Shown one piece after another: positions 30,634-41,779 of a DNA stretch of 48,878 nucleotides. The translations under genes and the position numbers were made by a program. Under the pieces are notes generated by a model. That model ran no database searches. It saw nothing but the letters and a program-made list of their open reading frames with translations, and was not told where the DNA came from. Numbering within the stretch: position 1 is the first letter of the stretch; each line of letters opens with the position of its first letter. The DNA is from Stentor coeruleus (lineage: Eukaryota; Ciliophora; Heterotrichea; Heterotrichida; Stentoridae), in contig MPUH01000512.1 in NCBI GenBank assembly GCA_001970955.1, positions 1-48,878 on the forward strand. Reading direction: 5' to 3'.

Positions 30634-31761
30634 ATGTCTTCAGAAGATAGTGTTGCAGTTGACCACCCACAGTATTTTAAGAGTCTTTTCTCAGTAGCAG
30701 GAGCTTGGTATACAAAGACAAAAATCTCACATCCAAAGCTTAGTTGTGGATTTACTTTGGTAGAACCTTTGATTAACCCTGTAGCCAATGCTCTAACATA
30801 CTATGCAGAGCCTGTATTGACGAAAATTGATACAGGTGTATCACACATAATACAAGTCAGTGCTGGAAAGCTAGAAAGTGTTGAACTGACCTTCAGTGAG
30901 AGAAAAGCTTTTTACAAAGCCTCGATGAAGGCGTGGGTGTCACAGAACCACAAGAATTTCTCGGAATTCCTAGAAAGTCTTAAATCAAATTACCCAAGTA
31001 ATTGGAAGGAATGTATTGAAGTATACGCTTTAGACTTTTACAACAAGTCTCTCAACTACAAAAAGCCAGGAGAAATGATAAATTTCGCTGCAGATCTTTT
31101 AAGTGAGGGTTCAGATAATATTAGAGGAAGCCTTCAAAATGCATGGAAAACAACAAGAAAAGCTTGGAAGAAAACTAAACTACTTAAAATAACAGAATAC
31201 TATACAAAACTCCGAGAACTTGTAGGGGATTTATGGTCAGACAAAGTTAAGGAAAACGGAGAAATTTTCTTATCCTTATCAAAACTAAAAGAAAAAATCG
31301 TCTCAAACAGCACTTTTTCTAATGACTGGAAAGCTCAAGCTAAAAATGTTGCTGAAAACACTTCGATTTTGTTACTTGCTGGTGCTGATGAGCTTTATTT
31401 TTGGAGCAAAAGCACTTTTGATAAAAATTGCCCAAGGATTTATGCGACTTTAAGTTTATATGTTCCTTATAAAATTCGACTTGAAAATTTGTTTAATAAA
31501 TTATCAGAAATCGATTTAGAAAATATTGGAGAATTGACTTGGCCTGAAGATGCAAAAAAAAAAATAGATTCAGTTGTTTGTAAAGTTGGCTTTGAAGGAT
31601 ATTTGAATAAGTATTGGGAAAAAATTGATAAAGATGAAGATGGGGTTGTTAAAGTTAAGGATTTATATGCTGTGATGATTTTTGTAGTATCAGGGGCTTA
31701 TGATATGGCAAAAATTAAAGTCAATAGGTTTTCAGGATATGTAAAGAAATTAAGATGCTAG
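30634..31761 (+). CDS. Perilipin-like helical protein with one EF-hand
   Basis: 375 residues from the ATG at 30634 to TAG. The frame is open slightly further upstream but without an earlier ATG. The first 80 residues (VAGAWYTKTKISHPKLS, VEPLINPVANALTYYAEPVLTKIDTG) resemble the start of perilipins, with amphipathic helices ending in a Pro-Val-Leu-x-Lys motif, as in lipid-droplet coat proteins. The middle is helical and rich in Trp, Lys and Ser. Near residues 332-343 there is one canonical-looking EF-hand loop (DKDEDGVVKVKD) within helices, followed by a hydrophobic segment and a basic tail ending in Cys. A lipid-droplet or membrane-surface protein with calcium control is a reasonable guess. 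The perilipin link is by pattern only, while the EF-hand is clear. Confidence 0.72.
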   Translation: MSSEDSVAVDHPQYFKSLFSVAGAWYTKTKISHPKLSCGFTLVEPLINPVANALTYYAEPVLTKIDTGVSHIIQVSAGKLESVELTFSERKAFYKASMKAWVSQNHKNFSEFLESLKSNYPSNWKECIEVYALDFYNKSLNYKKPGEMINFAADLLSEGSDNIRGSLQNAWKTTRKAWKKTKLLKITEYYTKLRELVGDLWSDKVKENGEIFLSLSKLKEKIVSNSTFSNDWKAQAKNVAENTSILLLAGADELYFWSKSTFDKNCPRIYATLSLYVPYKIRLENLFNKLSEIDLENIGELTWPEDAKKKIDSVVCKVGFEGYLNKYWEKIDKDEDGVVKVKDLYAVMIFVVSGAYDMAKIKVNRFSGYVKKLRC

Positions 31762-32019
31762 ATAAGGATAATAATTTTTTTTTTTATAGATTGAAGTATT
31801 AGGATTTGATAAGAAAATAGGTAGAAAAATTTTTGGAAAGGGGGAATTTTTTAAGTGCAGAGTTTAGATGATTTGTAAGATTTTTTACTAGGAATTATAG
31901 TGGATAAGGTTGTATTGATGATTATAGAGTTAGATTTATATGATTTATTATATTTTGCATTGAAATTTATAGATTAAAGTTACTTTATTACTTTTATGAT
32001 TAACAATTTTATACATTGG

Positions 32020-32532
32020 CTATTGGATTTTATTTCGCTTTATGATATAGTTGTATATTCTTGGGGTCTTTTTTTTATCTAAAGTACTTTTGATTAACTT
32101 AGGAAGTTTGCTAGAATGCTTTATTTTAGATGATATTGATATAGGTATAGGAGTTTTAGATGACATTGTAAGATTGATTTTTGTTGGACATGTAGATTTG
32201 AATATTTTATTAAGATTTGACTCATATGGGCTTAAACTTCTGTTTTTCTTGTTTTCCCCAAAATATTTTGAACTTCTCAGAACACTCGAATCTTGAAGAT
32301 TTTTATTTATCCGAAGCTTGGTACTTTTCGCATTTACCCGAGGAAATTTGTAGTTTTTATTTACTTTTGAACGCAAATACCGCATGTTTATTTCTTTGCG
32401 TAAAGAGTCACTGATGTCTTGATTAAAGTCGATTTCCACTAGGAAAGAGTTGTGGCTTGTGCTTGGTGATAACTCAGCTTCTGGACCAAAGTCAGAAAGA
32501 ATCATTTGAAGATTTTCGTAGTTACAATGCAT
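32020..32532 (-). CDS. Hypothetical basic protein, 170 aa
   Basis: 170 residues, ATG to TAG. The N-terminal 50 residues are acidic (SDFGPEAELSPSTS, VEIDFNQDIS). The rest is basic and Ser/Lys/Asn-rich, with SSKYFGENKKNRSLSPYESN and TPIPISISSKIKHSSKLPKL, and is likely disordered. Ser-Pro and Thr-Pro sites suggest possible phosphorylation. There is no domain and no membrane segment. The upstream G-rich + strand fits a minus-strand gene start. Confidence 0.65.
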   Translation of the reverse strand: MHCNYENLQMILSDFGPEAELSPSTSHNSFLVEIDFNQDISDSLRKEINMRYLRSKVNKNYKFPRVNAKSTKLRINKNLQDSSVLRSSKYFGENKKNRSLSPYESNLNKIFKSTCPTKINLTMSSKTPIPISISSKIKHSSKLPKLIKSTLDKKKTPRIYNYIIKRNKIQ

Positions 32533-33469
32533 AGGTTTTGTTATTTCGTTAATTTTATTAACAAATTTAATTAGAGATATTTATGATACTGAGAAGAATT
32601 GGATGAAAATGTAATAGGATGCTTTTGTTGATTTTTTTAATAGAAAATTGATATTTTTGCATTTAAGATTAGGTGATAAGTATAAAATTTTGCTATAACA
32701 TAATTATTACTCATGATTTGTGTTATTATCTATTAAGACATAGTTAAAAAATATATATATTAAGAACTAAGAATTGATTATAAATGCACAACAGTTAATT
32801 ATCATAAAACATTTATCAATGGAGTAAAAGTATGCGTAATTTCTAGAGGCATAAGTATAATATAATAATAAATTAAAAAGATTCAAAATCATTTAAGTGA
32901 ACTTACTTAGAGCAAATAAATAAGCCACTAACAAAACACTTATTTTGAACTGTAAATGATGGATAGTTATGAATTTTAAGATAAATTCAAAGAAATACTC
33001 CTAGCAGTAAAATATTAGAAATTTCAGACGATGTAAAAAAGAAATCCACAAAATACCTGATAAATTTAGCAAAATCAAATCACAAAGAATATGATAATTA
33101 AAGCCTAAAAATCGTCAAATTCTAAATTAGTCTACGGAAAAACGATTTATGAAGATCTACAAACTTAAGAAATATAAAATCTATGCACTTCAAAAAAAAT
33201 TGAAAATAATTCTTAGCATAGTGTCCAAATAAATTTTTATTGACTACTATTTATGGTGTTAATTTAAAGGAAAAGTTTAATCCTATTATCATTAATTAAG
33301 CTTAAGTTTTTTTTATTAATAAACTGCCTTTATTGGCTTTAAATCAAAAAGTACTAAAGCTATAATACTAGAGTTTCTATTCCAGATTAAAAAACTTAAA
33401 ACAACTATTTAAAAGCTTGCATAAAACTAAGTGTATGTTGAAATAAACCTAATTATAAGAATTTTTTAT
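32533..33469. other. Intergenic, no gene seen
   Basis: AT-rich spacer between two minus-strand genes. No frame, repeat or RNA gene was recognised. Confidence 0.55.
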
Positions 33470-36400
33470 TTACCTTTCTGTGATGCTTTGTGAAAAGCTT
33501 TTATCACACTCAGAATGAATTTCCGTAATTTGAGAAAGATTTGGTATTGAGCCTAAACGTGGCTTAGTTGAGACTTTCCTTGTAAGTGTCCCATCTCGTC
33601 TTAGTGTCCTTTCCTGCTCAAAAGATAAACTTATCAAATATCTCTTCCTAATCATTTTTTCTAACAAAAACATTTTTTGATATTTCCCTCCAATACAATC
33701 CTCAAGTTTTTCCATAACAATCATTGAGATACAAAACAGTTCAAGAAACCCAAAAATTGACCCAATAACAGTAGAGACAATAAGCCAAAAACTAAAAACT
33801 AATAATCGACTTGTTACTAATATTGAACTTGCCTTATCAAGCTTAATATTAACTGCAACACATGATTCTGAATCTATTCTAAATATTAAATACTCATCTC
33901 CTTGTATAGAAGTTCCTTTTTCTGGTAAGTTTTTAGCTCCAATATGATAACCTCTTTGAATATTAGGCCAATCAGAAGACTCTGATAAAAATAACTATAT
34001 AAAAATTACAGATGGAGTGACTTCAAAATAAAAAATAGATGGCTCGCTTCCTCTAAAAACTTTACCATCGATATGATTTATAGTAAAACTTACAGCACTT
34101 ATATACCCAGGTATTGAAGAATCAGAACTCACATTAACCCTTATGGCTGAAGCTAAACTTCCAAACTCACAGACTTTATTAGAAATCATAAGATCTCCAG
34201 GAATCTCACAATTATTACATTCTAATTTCACAACACATAAATCATCACGAGGTTTATAACATTTTTTTTTCCATTTTACATCATTTGCTTCTGTATTCAT
34301 ATTCTTTGAACATATTTCATCTCTTACAATACATTCACCTCTATAGTAAAATAATTCAATACTTATAATAAACTCTGATGAAGAAAAAATTTCTTCAATT
34401 GTCACTGAAGGAACTAAACTTTTTGTTTCTATGATGTTATCATTAGCATATGAGTTAATAATTTGTGAAGTGTAAATGATAGCAAAAATAATAAAAATAA
34501 ATGTAAAAAAACCTCCAAGTGCGGTTTTTGTTTTTATAAGTGGTTGATTGATCATTGTATTGTGTTTTTCTGAAAAGTAATCAAGTTTGCTTAAAGTGAT
34601 TCTTAGTTTTGGCACAGTGATAAAGATTAAAAAACCAGCTGCAGCTAAAAAATAAACTATGTAGTAGATTTTACCATCAAATGGGTCTTTTATATCACTT
34701 GCATAAGGTGCAGGGCTTGTTACAATTATATCTTCAAATTGAATATAATTAGTGGGCTTACTACTGCCAACTGGACAAAATTTGGTAGACTCACAAAAAA
34801 TACATTCTTTTTTGCCTTTGTCAGGATTGAAATAATTAAACTTACAAGGAAAACACATAAATATACTTGTAGCAGCTTCGTATAGACCATAAGTTCCAGC
34901 TGGGCATTTTTTGCATTCTAAAGCTCCAATTGTATCTGAATATGTGCCTTTAGGACACACATTACAATCATTTCCATAAGTTCCTGCACTACATGGGAAG
35001 AAAATTTTTTCATCATCTCCAGGGGTTATTCTATAAAAATGACTAATCAAAAACTCTTTTTTTATCAAATTCCCATAATAAGCCCCTGAAAAGCCTACAT
35101 AAACCCTTCTTCGGAAATGTCCAACACCATGTTTATACCAATATATCTGATTTTCAGTATTCGAAATAGTCAAAGGTTTCTTCACATCATCCAAAAAAAC
35201 AACATTTATTAATGAAGAAGCATACAAAGCTCTTTTACACCCACCAATTTGTATAAACCAATCTCCCATATTTACTATTCCACTACTTGCCCAATTAATC
35301 TCTTCATCTGTATCTTTTAATACCATCCATTTCGCAGATTTGTTTAAAAGACTTTCTAATGAGACACTGTATATTTTTTTAGATGAACTTAAATCAGGTC
35401 TTTCTCCATTAGCTAAGACTAAATAAGCTTGTTGATTTTCAATTCTTATCCAGCATTTGTGATTCATAAGATTAACATTTATTGACTTTTTTTCAAAATC
35501 ACTTAAGACTGATAATGTTTTAAGATAGAAATTTAAGATTAAAATTTCGTCTGTTGCACTTGCACGAGTTGTTTTACCTCCATGGACTATTATGTATTCT
35601 TCATATGAAGTCATACAACACCCTGTACGAGCTCCTATTGATATATCTGTTTTTATTATGGACCAAGAGTTTTTGTTGAAGTTGTAAATGAAAAAATCAG
35701 CAAAATATCCATTTAAGTCCTCACCTCCAAATATAACTAAATAAAGCCCTTTAAAAACTGTACTGCAGTGATTATATCTTGGCAATGGTGCAGTTCCTAA
35801 AGGTGTATGCAACACCCAATCTTCACTTATTAAATCAAAAGCATACAATTCATTATATCTGTATAATTAATACATAAATTCTTGATCAGTTCCTCCAAAC
35901 AATATAAGTTTAGTTCCAATCCTATCCATCGAATAACTATGTCTTCTTTTAGGTACTCTAGTATTATTGAAAACAGTTATAAGTTCATTTTTGATAAAGT
36001 CAAATTTATATATCGAATTATAAAGACCTGTTAAGCTACTTCCACAAAATATCCAAACCTGATTGCCAACTTGTATATATCCAAACATACTTCTTACAAT
36101 TGTAGGTCCTGATATTTTCACATTTTCCCATACTCCTGTATCTAAATTTACTCTATATGTAGACGATACATCTATATTTGCATGATAATTGATACCAAAA
36201 AATATATAATAGTAGTTATCAATAAGAGCTACACCATGAGAACTCCTTTTTTCAGGAAAGTCACCTGTTGTGCTTATATAATGCCAAGATAATGATGTTA
36301 GGTTATAAAGATAAAGAACTGTATCATTACTTTCTAAGTCACTTTCAGGCAAACCCCAAATATAAAGAGATTGATGATAAAAAACCATACCTATTCCTTT

Positions 36401-36973
36401 CATTAGTGGAGGAATATCACCTCTTTGAGGCATTTTAGTCCATATAAGTGTTGATAAGTCCATTCTAAGTAGATGTTACAGGTATAAATCATTACTCAAA
36501 CCCTCCATAGAATATCCCCCATATATGGCAAAATATGATGTGTTTCCTAGTTCAAAAGTGTAATGCGCAGCTAAAGAAAGCTCTTTTGGTGCTTCTCCTT
36601 TTCTCTCGATCAAAAGCCATGAGTTCGAAGTAAGATTATACGTCCATAGATCAGAACTAGAACCTAAATGAGTTGACCCTCCATATACAAAAATAAGATC
36701 TTGAAATATACTCATACTAGTTCCATATCTTACTTCAGGAATAAGTGGAGATTTTATATTAAGATGTTCCCATATGTTTTCTGTAAGATCAAATCTCCAC
36801 ATGATATTTGAAAATGTTTCTGCTGCTTGCTTGCATCCACCGAATAGATAAACGGAGTTGTTTATTTTATTATAGACAGCAGAAATTGATCTGCGCACAG
36901 TTGGAGGTGTTAAGTTTTTTGGGATTGGAGTAATTTCAAGACTCAATACGCATTGAATTAGAAACAATATCAT
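33470..36973 (-). CDS. Kelch-repeat, Cys-rich, three-pass membrane protein, four exons
   Basis: Exons (in transcript order) 36973-36480, 36464-35874, 35858-34010 and 33994-33470 are joined by three 15-nt introns, giving 1152 residues ending in TAA. The order is: signal peptide (1 to about 12); a long Kelch beta-propeller region to about residue 560 (repeats such as SVYLFGGCKQ, LIFVYGGSTH, LILFGGTDQE); then a Cys-rich segment near 640-700 with CPKGTYSDTIGALECKKCPAGTYG, the GCC2/GCC3 (ephrin-receptor-like) pattern. Membrane helices follow near 760 and 808, a Cys-rich lumenal loop, and a third helix near 1042-1070. The tail is basic and cytoplasmic. The Kelch part should face outside or the lumen and bind protein or glycan ligands. 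Large Kelch/Cys-rich membrane proteins occur in ciliates, but none is assigned a precise role here. Confidence 0.88.
33995..34009 (-). other. Intron 3, 15 nt (Kelch gene)
   Basis: Sense sequence gtaatttttatatag, phase 0. It joins the last exon, which holds the third membrane helix. Confidence 0.92.
35859..35873 (-). other. Intron 2, 15 nt (Kelch gene)
   Basis: Sense sequence gtattaattatacag, phase 2. Removal joins two Kelch blades (FGGTDQEF to YNELYAFD). Confidence 0.93.
36465..36479 (-). other. Intron 1, 15 nt (Kelch gene)
   Basis: Sense sequence gtaacatctacttag, phase 2. Removal gives a continuous Kelch blade (SNDLYLMDLSTLIW). Confidence 0.93.
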
Positions 36974-37345
36974 TTTATTAAGTATTGATAAACAGTAAAT
37001 TCAATGAGTTAAGAATATTTCAAATAAGATAATATTAAACTTGAGACATGAAGAAGTTGCTTTTATTAAATAATAGCTTTTTTTAGTAGAAATAGGCACT
37101 ATCAAAATTTATATCAGAGATTGAATAAAGAATGGAGATTTTATATAGTGTATAAGATGCAAGCATCCCTTTAATAAGAATCTATATTAATGCTTGTAAT
37201 AAATTAAAAATATTATTCATCTTTAGCTATTAAATAAATTCTCCTGTTTGAAATTTATTGTTTTCAAATTAACTTAAAATTTCCTACTTTATTAAAATCA
37301 TCAACCCTCTCTTTCATTACTAAAATAAGTAATAATTTTAATATA
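36974..37345. other. Intergenic, no gene seen
   Basis: AT-rich spacer upstream of the minus-strand Kelch gene; nothing recognised. It borders the pseudogene remnant at 37346. Confidence 0.5.
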
Positions 37346-37641
37346 AATTAACTAAAAGAACTAGATGCGAATATATTCTAAAATATTTTAAAACAGGTTT
37401 TGCATAATTTTAATAACTTTGAGCTTGACTTAGCTTACTTTTTTATTATCTAAAATACATAAAACAGTATTTTCCCCACCAAAACTATTTAAAAGCCTCA
37501 TCCTAGTGAATGATTAATAAATTTTTTATGCTTACGATTTACTCATAAAAAATACTTGATCTTGAATAATCTTCAGTTATAGTAATCATTTTGGCTTTTT
37601 GCCTTGTAACTCAGAATATATATCAGTGTTACAAGTATAAA
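37346..37641 (-). pseudogene. Collapsed copy of the Tyr/Ser/Glu-rich membrane-protein gene
   Basis: Bases 37346-37515 align with the 3' end of the gene at 38232-39089 (about 38217-38395). They include the stop region ctagatgcgaatat and the part coding for the membrane helix (ctaaaatacataaaac against ctaaaatacacaaaac). Bases 37537-37640 align with the 5' half near 38900-39000, for example tgaataatcttcagt against tgagtaatcttcatt and ctcagaatatatatcag against ctcagcatatatctcag. About 500 nt of the repetitive middle is missing, with only about 20 nt in its place. Many substitutions and frame breaks show it is not functional. It is a tandem duplicate that decayed, lying about 0.6 kb downstream of the intact gene in the same orientation. 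Confidence 0.82.
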
Positions 37642-38231
37642 ATCACAATAAAATATAAGATACAAGCTTTATTGAGAGATAGAAGGAATTTTACTCACCA
37701 AATTCTATATGAATATATTTAAGGAAAAAAATCGATGATATAATTAAGAATTATGTATAAGTAATAATAGACTTTATTAAGATTTAATAAACTTCAATTC
37801 ATTATTTGACTTATTATTGTAATCAAAATTAGTATATAGCTTTGAAAAAACTATATATGAAAATGCCTCTTATATTATTCACAGTTTAATTTCATAAGCA
37901 ATATATTTCCTAGAAGCTTCATCGAAGAGAGTATTATTCATAATATATGCATAATCAACTTTATCATATAATAAAAACTTATTCTTTATCACAATTTTTA
38001 AAATAATATTTTTACTACACTACCTGATACCAAAATTCTACATCCTAAATGCTAATTTCCCTATCAATTTCACTATAAAACTTTATTTTTTTCATTACAA
38101 TCTATCTTCACTATTCATTCTTCTTCCCTGTTTATCCTAACTTTCCCTTAAATAATCTAAAAAACCCAATTTCACATAAAAACCATCCTCCTTAATAATT
38201 TCCATGAAAATATCTAACTTAACTAAAATAA
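37642..38231. other. Intergenic, C-rich 3' flank
   Basis: Between the pseudogene and the intact gene. From about 38020 it is C-rich on the + strand, that is G-rich on the sense strand, the usual 3' flank here. No further gene was seen. Confidence 0.55.
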
Positions 38232-39089
38232 CTAGATGCGAATATACCCTGTAGCATCTTCAACAGGTCTTACTGTGTATTCATATCTTTGAACTTTGAC
38301 TTGAGTATATTTTCTATAAGCTAAAATACACAAAACTGCAACACCTCCAAGTACCAAAGCCATCTCCAAAAGTCCAGCACTAGCGAATGATCCAAAAGCT
38401 CCTTGAGCATTAACCCACCAGTCAAATTCTGAAGCTGAAGATCCTGTTCCAGTATTTTCATCTCCAGTCCAATAAGCATAATCAGTCTCATTATATATAA
38501 TTCCATCATTTTCAACTTCAGTATAACTAATACTAGCTGTTTCATTTCCATTAGTAACTTCATAAGTAACTGAAGAGTATGAACTACTTGTATAATTGGT
38601 AGCTGCATCTTCATAGGCAGCTCCAGCATAAGTATAAGTATAAGTTTCATTACCTGAAGAGTATTCATAGTAATAAGCACTTTCATCTGCGCTTGTTCCA
38701 GTTGAATCACTGTATGATACGGATTCTGATACATATCCATCACCACCTGATGCAGAAACTGATGTTGAGACATAATCTCCTTCTGGTGAATAAGCATAGA
38801 CAGATTCATAAACATAGCTCGAGTCTTCATAAGTTGTTGCTGAGACTGTTATCTCGTCTTCGGTAGCGCTTCCATCTTCAGTGTTTACAGTCACTGTGGT
38901 GTATTCATAGACGTAGCTTGAGCCTGAGTAATCTTCATTGTCGACGGTCACTTGGACATCTTCGCCGTATACCTCAGCATATATCTCAGTATTCCCAGAA
39001 TCAGATTTAGGGAAGTACACATCAATCGAGACATCGCTTGTTGAAGCTAAGGCCAAGGCTATAAAACCTAGTACGAAGAATTTATTCAT
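38232..39089 (-). CDS. Tyr/Ser/Glu-rich type I membrane protein
   Basis: 285 residues, ATG to TAG. A signal peptide (MNKFFVLGFIALALA) starts the chain. Residues about 20-220 are extraordinary in makeup: almost only Tyr, Ser, Thr, Val, Glu, Asp, Gly and Ala, in short irregular repeats such as YVYES, SYVYEYTT and GNETYTYTY, with few basic residues. Several Asn-x-Thr/Ser sites (NETY, NYTS, NETA, NETD) could carry sugars. A membrane helix near 238-260 (LEMALVLGGVAVLCILAY) is followed by a 25-residue basic cytoplasmic tail with several Tyr. It looks like a surface or secretory-granule membrane protein with a beta-rich, acidic ectodomain. I know no family match. A decayed copy lies beside it, so it belongs to a duplicating family. 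Confidence 0.82.
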   Translation of the reverse strand: MNKFFVLGFIALALASTSDVSIDVYFPKSDSGNTEIYAEVYGEDVQVTVDNEDYSGSSYVYEYTTVTVNTEDGSATEDEITVSATTYEDSSYVYESVYAYSPEGDYVSTSVSASGGDGYVSESVSYSDSTGTSADESAYYYEYSSGNETYTYTYAGAAYEDAATNYTSSSYSSVTYEVTNGNETASISYTEVENDGIIYNETDYAYWTGDENTGTGSSASEFDWWVNAQGAFGSFASAGLLEMALVLGGVAVLCILAYRKYTQVKVQRYEYTVRPVEDATGYIRI

Positions 39090-41285
39090 TTATAAACCAT
39101 CCATTATTAAAATAAAGTCTATTGGATTGCCCGATACATTAAGATTATCAATGTATTATGGGAAAAAATGAATATTTAGAATGATATTGAGTTGAATAGG
39201 GAAAAAGTGGGACTAAAGGATGCAGGAGGGTAGAGATAATTAAGGAATAAGGCAATTTGATGAAGTTTATATGATGATGTAATCTTTAAGTTTTGATAAA
39301 TAAATAACTGGGATGATTTTATTACCAAAGAACTGGTTTATGCTTTTTAAGTTCTAATAGTAAAAACTCTGCTTGGATAAGAACTTTTGAGACGAGTTTA
39401 AATATTTTCTCCCCTCTTATTAGGGTTTTATGGCATCATTTTCAAAATTACTCTTAAGAAAATGCTTAGAAACTTTTTAAAACTGAACAGTTTTCTATAC
39501 TCATTCGCGCTTTCATTCAAGAAAACTTTCTAGAATGCTTAAAATATTGCTCAACTTCTCAGCTCGTAATAGTTTGATTTATATTAAAAAATGCATACAT
39601 GGGAAGAAATTTTATATTACGTCATCAAATCATATATAAATAAATTAGAATTGTAAAAATCCTTTGCAAATAGATAAGCAAAATAAAGCTTCGCTTGATA
39701 TTTTAAAAATAGTTTTTTTAGGTAATTTTATCAGGCAAAGCGAATGAGGTAATTAAACTTAAATCTAATAAAAAAATTATATAAATCGATGAGTGAAATA
39801 TTTTTTGATATAAGAATTTGGATGTATACAACTTTTCTGTCATTTTATAAATAAAAATAATATAGTACGCTAACAGAATTGCTTTCAATACTAAATTTGC
39901 ATATTTATTTGGTATAAATTCCTTTCAAATTTTTTTTTATCTTGGATACAATACTTATTATATAATTTTAAATATATCCTTATGTTTAAATCACTATTAA
40001 TACTTTTTTTAGACTATACTTGCTACTTAATCCTATAAAGATTTCACTAAATAAATATAATAGATTTTTATAATTCTCTTTATATATATTTTCAATAAAA
40101 TCATAGTGGAATTCCAAATAAGAATATTCCTAGTATAGTTTTTGAAATAATTCATCTTACACTTTATTAGGCTTATTAAACTTTGCTCTATAGGACAACT
40201 TATGCTTTATTTACTATTTTATTCAACATAAAATATTTTCTTAAATTAAGTATTAGCATGTTGCTTTCTTTGATCTGGAAACTACATAATTTTAATAAGG
40301 GATTATGCTTAGTTAGCAATGGGAGATTGGATTTTGCAAAAAAAATATATAACTTTTTTCAATATATTTGTGTGTAATATTGTATCATCATCTGTTATAA
40401 ATATTTTTGAAGACATAAATGTTAAGATATAACTAATACATATTTAATATATGTTTGAGTTATTCAATTACTAGTGACAAAAAAAATAAAATAAATTTTA
40501 TTCCAAGGATTTGTGTTTATATGATAAAAATTATTCTTAGAAATTGTAGTGTTAGTATATATTTGAAATGAAATTCATTTATTAAATATCATCGAGTTAA
40601 AATTTTTGTATATTTGCATTTTGCTGAAAGAATGCAAATTAATTAGTAAAATGATTTTAATGGTAAAATGTCTTTGATTGTTGGAAGGTAATTTAGGGGT
40701 ATTTCGTAATAAAGCGTTCACATATAGAATATTTCTTTTAATAGTATGGGAAAAAACAGAAATATTGCTTTCTTTATTCTTATGATCTTCACTCATTAGA
40801 ATAATTTTTTTTTTTAGAATCCTTTATTCTTAGAGTTTCGTTTCATGAATTATCTGGTCGATATTTTTTAAAGACAGCATATTGGCAGAGGTTAGATTAT
40901 ATTATATAATTATTTACAAAACTAATATTATAAGAAATATTATCAATAAAGATCAAAGAGAAAAATTTGTTGCATATAAATAATATATATTGATTATATT
41001 ATATAATAAGATATAATTTCAGAAACAATATATAATCATTGTTATTACTGAAGCTTAAACTTATTATAATATATTTTAGTAATTATTCTTTGAAATATTT
41101 TCTCTCTTTTCTAATCATTAGCTTATACCTGATTTCCTATACCAAAATTTCTCTTCATAATCCTCTTTCAATTAATTCTACACAATTTTTCAGTCTTAAT
41201 CTGCAGTCTAATTTACAATCATAAAGCCCATAGTTATCTTGAACTTTTATTAATACAAGTAAATTGTAAATAGATTTATTAAGAT
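39090..41285. other. Long AT-rich region, two small doubtful ORFs
   Basis: 2.2 kb. It is G-rich on + to about 39260, the 5' side of the minus-strand gene, then very AT-rich. A 73-codon minus ORF (40575-40796) and a 64-codon plus ORF near 40183-40377 are present, but the latter has a hydrophobic, chance-like composition. No RNA gene was recognised. Confidence 0.5.
40575..40796 (-). CDS. Doubtful 73-aa ORF
   Basis: ATG to TGA, 73 codons: a polar start (MSEDHKNKESN), then mixed basic and hydrophobic residues. The length is near what chance gives in such AT-rich DNA. The flanks do not show the C/G polarity of firm genes, and it would end in TGA, which no firm gene here does. Kept only as a low-confidence candidate. 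Confidence 0.2.
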   Translation of the reverse strand: MSEDHKNKESNISVFSHTIKRNILYVNALLRNTPKLPSNNQRHFTIKIILLINLHSFSKMQIYKNFNSMIFNK

Positions 41286-41486
41286 ATGCAAGAAGACTTG
41301 AAGAAAATAAAGGACTCTCTGGTATCTTGGAGTTTAAGTCTTGCTAAAGCTTTAGAGACAAATTCTACAGAAGATATCAAAGAAGTGGCAAAGGAATGCA
41401 GGAGCATAGAATGTTCTTGTGACCAGCTAATATTTTCTCTATCCGAACTTAAGGAATTAATAGATGAGCAAGAAGCATTTAAATAA
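41286..41486 (+). CDS. Small acidic helical protein, 66 aa
   Basis: ATG to TAA, 66 residues. It is acidic, strongly helical and heptad-like (MQEDLKKIKDSLVSWSLSLAKAL, LSELKELIDEQEAF), with two Cys in ECSCDQL. Codon and residue balance look coding, not like spacer. The C-terminal half faintly recalls the LxxLVSELKxFL region of Mediator subunit 22, but the match is too short to rely on. It could be a small subunit of a larger complex. Confidence 0.6.
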   Translation: MQEDLKKIKDSLVSWSLSLAKALETNSTEDIKEVAKECRSIECSCDQLIFSLSELKELIDEQEAFK

Positions 41487-41779
41487 TAACTTTCTTTCAG
41501 TTTTTATAACATAAATTCCAATTTCATCTCCTATAAAAATCCAATTGATTTTACTATATAAAAAAACTCTCCAAATATTTCAAATAATATTTGTATTAAA
41601 ACTTCTAAATGATGATTTCAAAGCAAAAGTCCTAGTAAAATTCATATCAAATCAAGCCTATCTTTTAACCCTAATAATTCATATTCCATTTATCATAATG
41701 AGATTTATCTTTCAATAATTATCCTTATACCAAGCGAAATCTATAAAAAAAAAACTAGTTTTTTATATATAATATATAT

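Noticed and set aside
38321..38830. 169-codon Met/Leu/Gln-rich minus-strand frame overlapping the Tyr-rich gene
   Set aside because: A shadow frame produced by the repetitive codons of the real gene, which has a signal peptide and membrane helix.
40183..40377. 64-codon plus-strand ORF
   Set aside because: No convincing start context or flank polarity, and a hydrophobic composition typical of translated AT-rich spacer.
41039..41224. 61-codon hydrophobic plus-strand ORF
   Set aside because: Composition (Leu, Ile, Ser, Tyr) is what AT-rich spacer yields. It lies in the 5' flank of the 66-aa gene.
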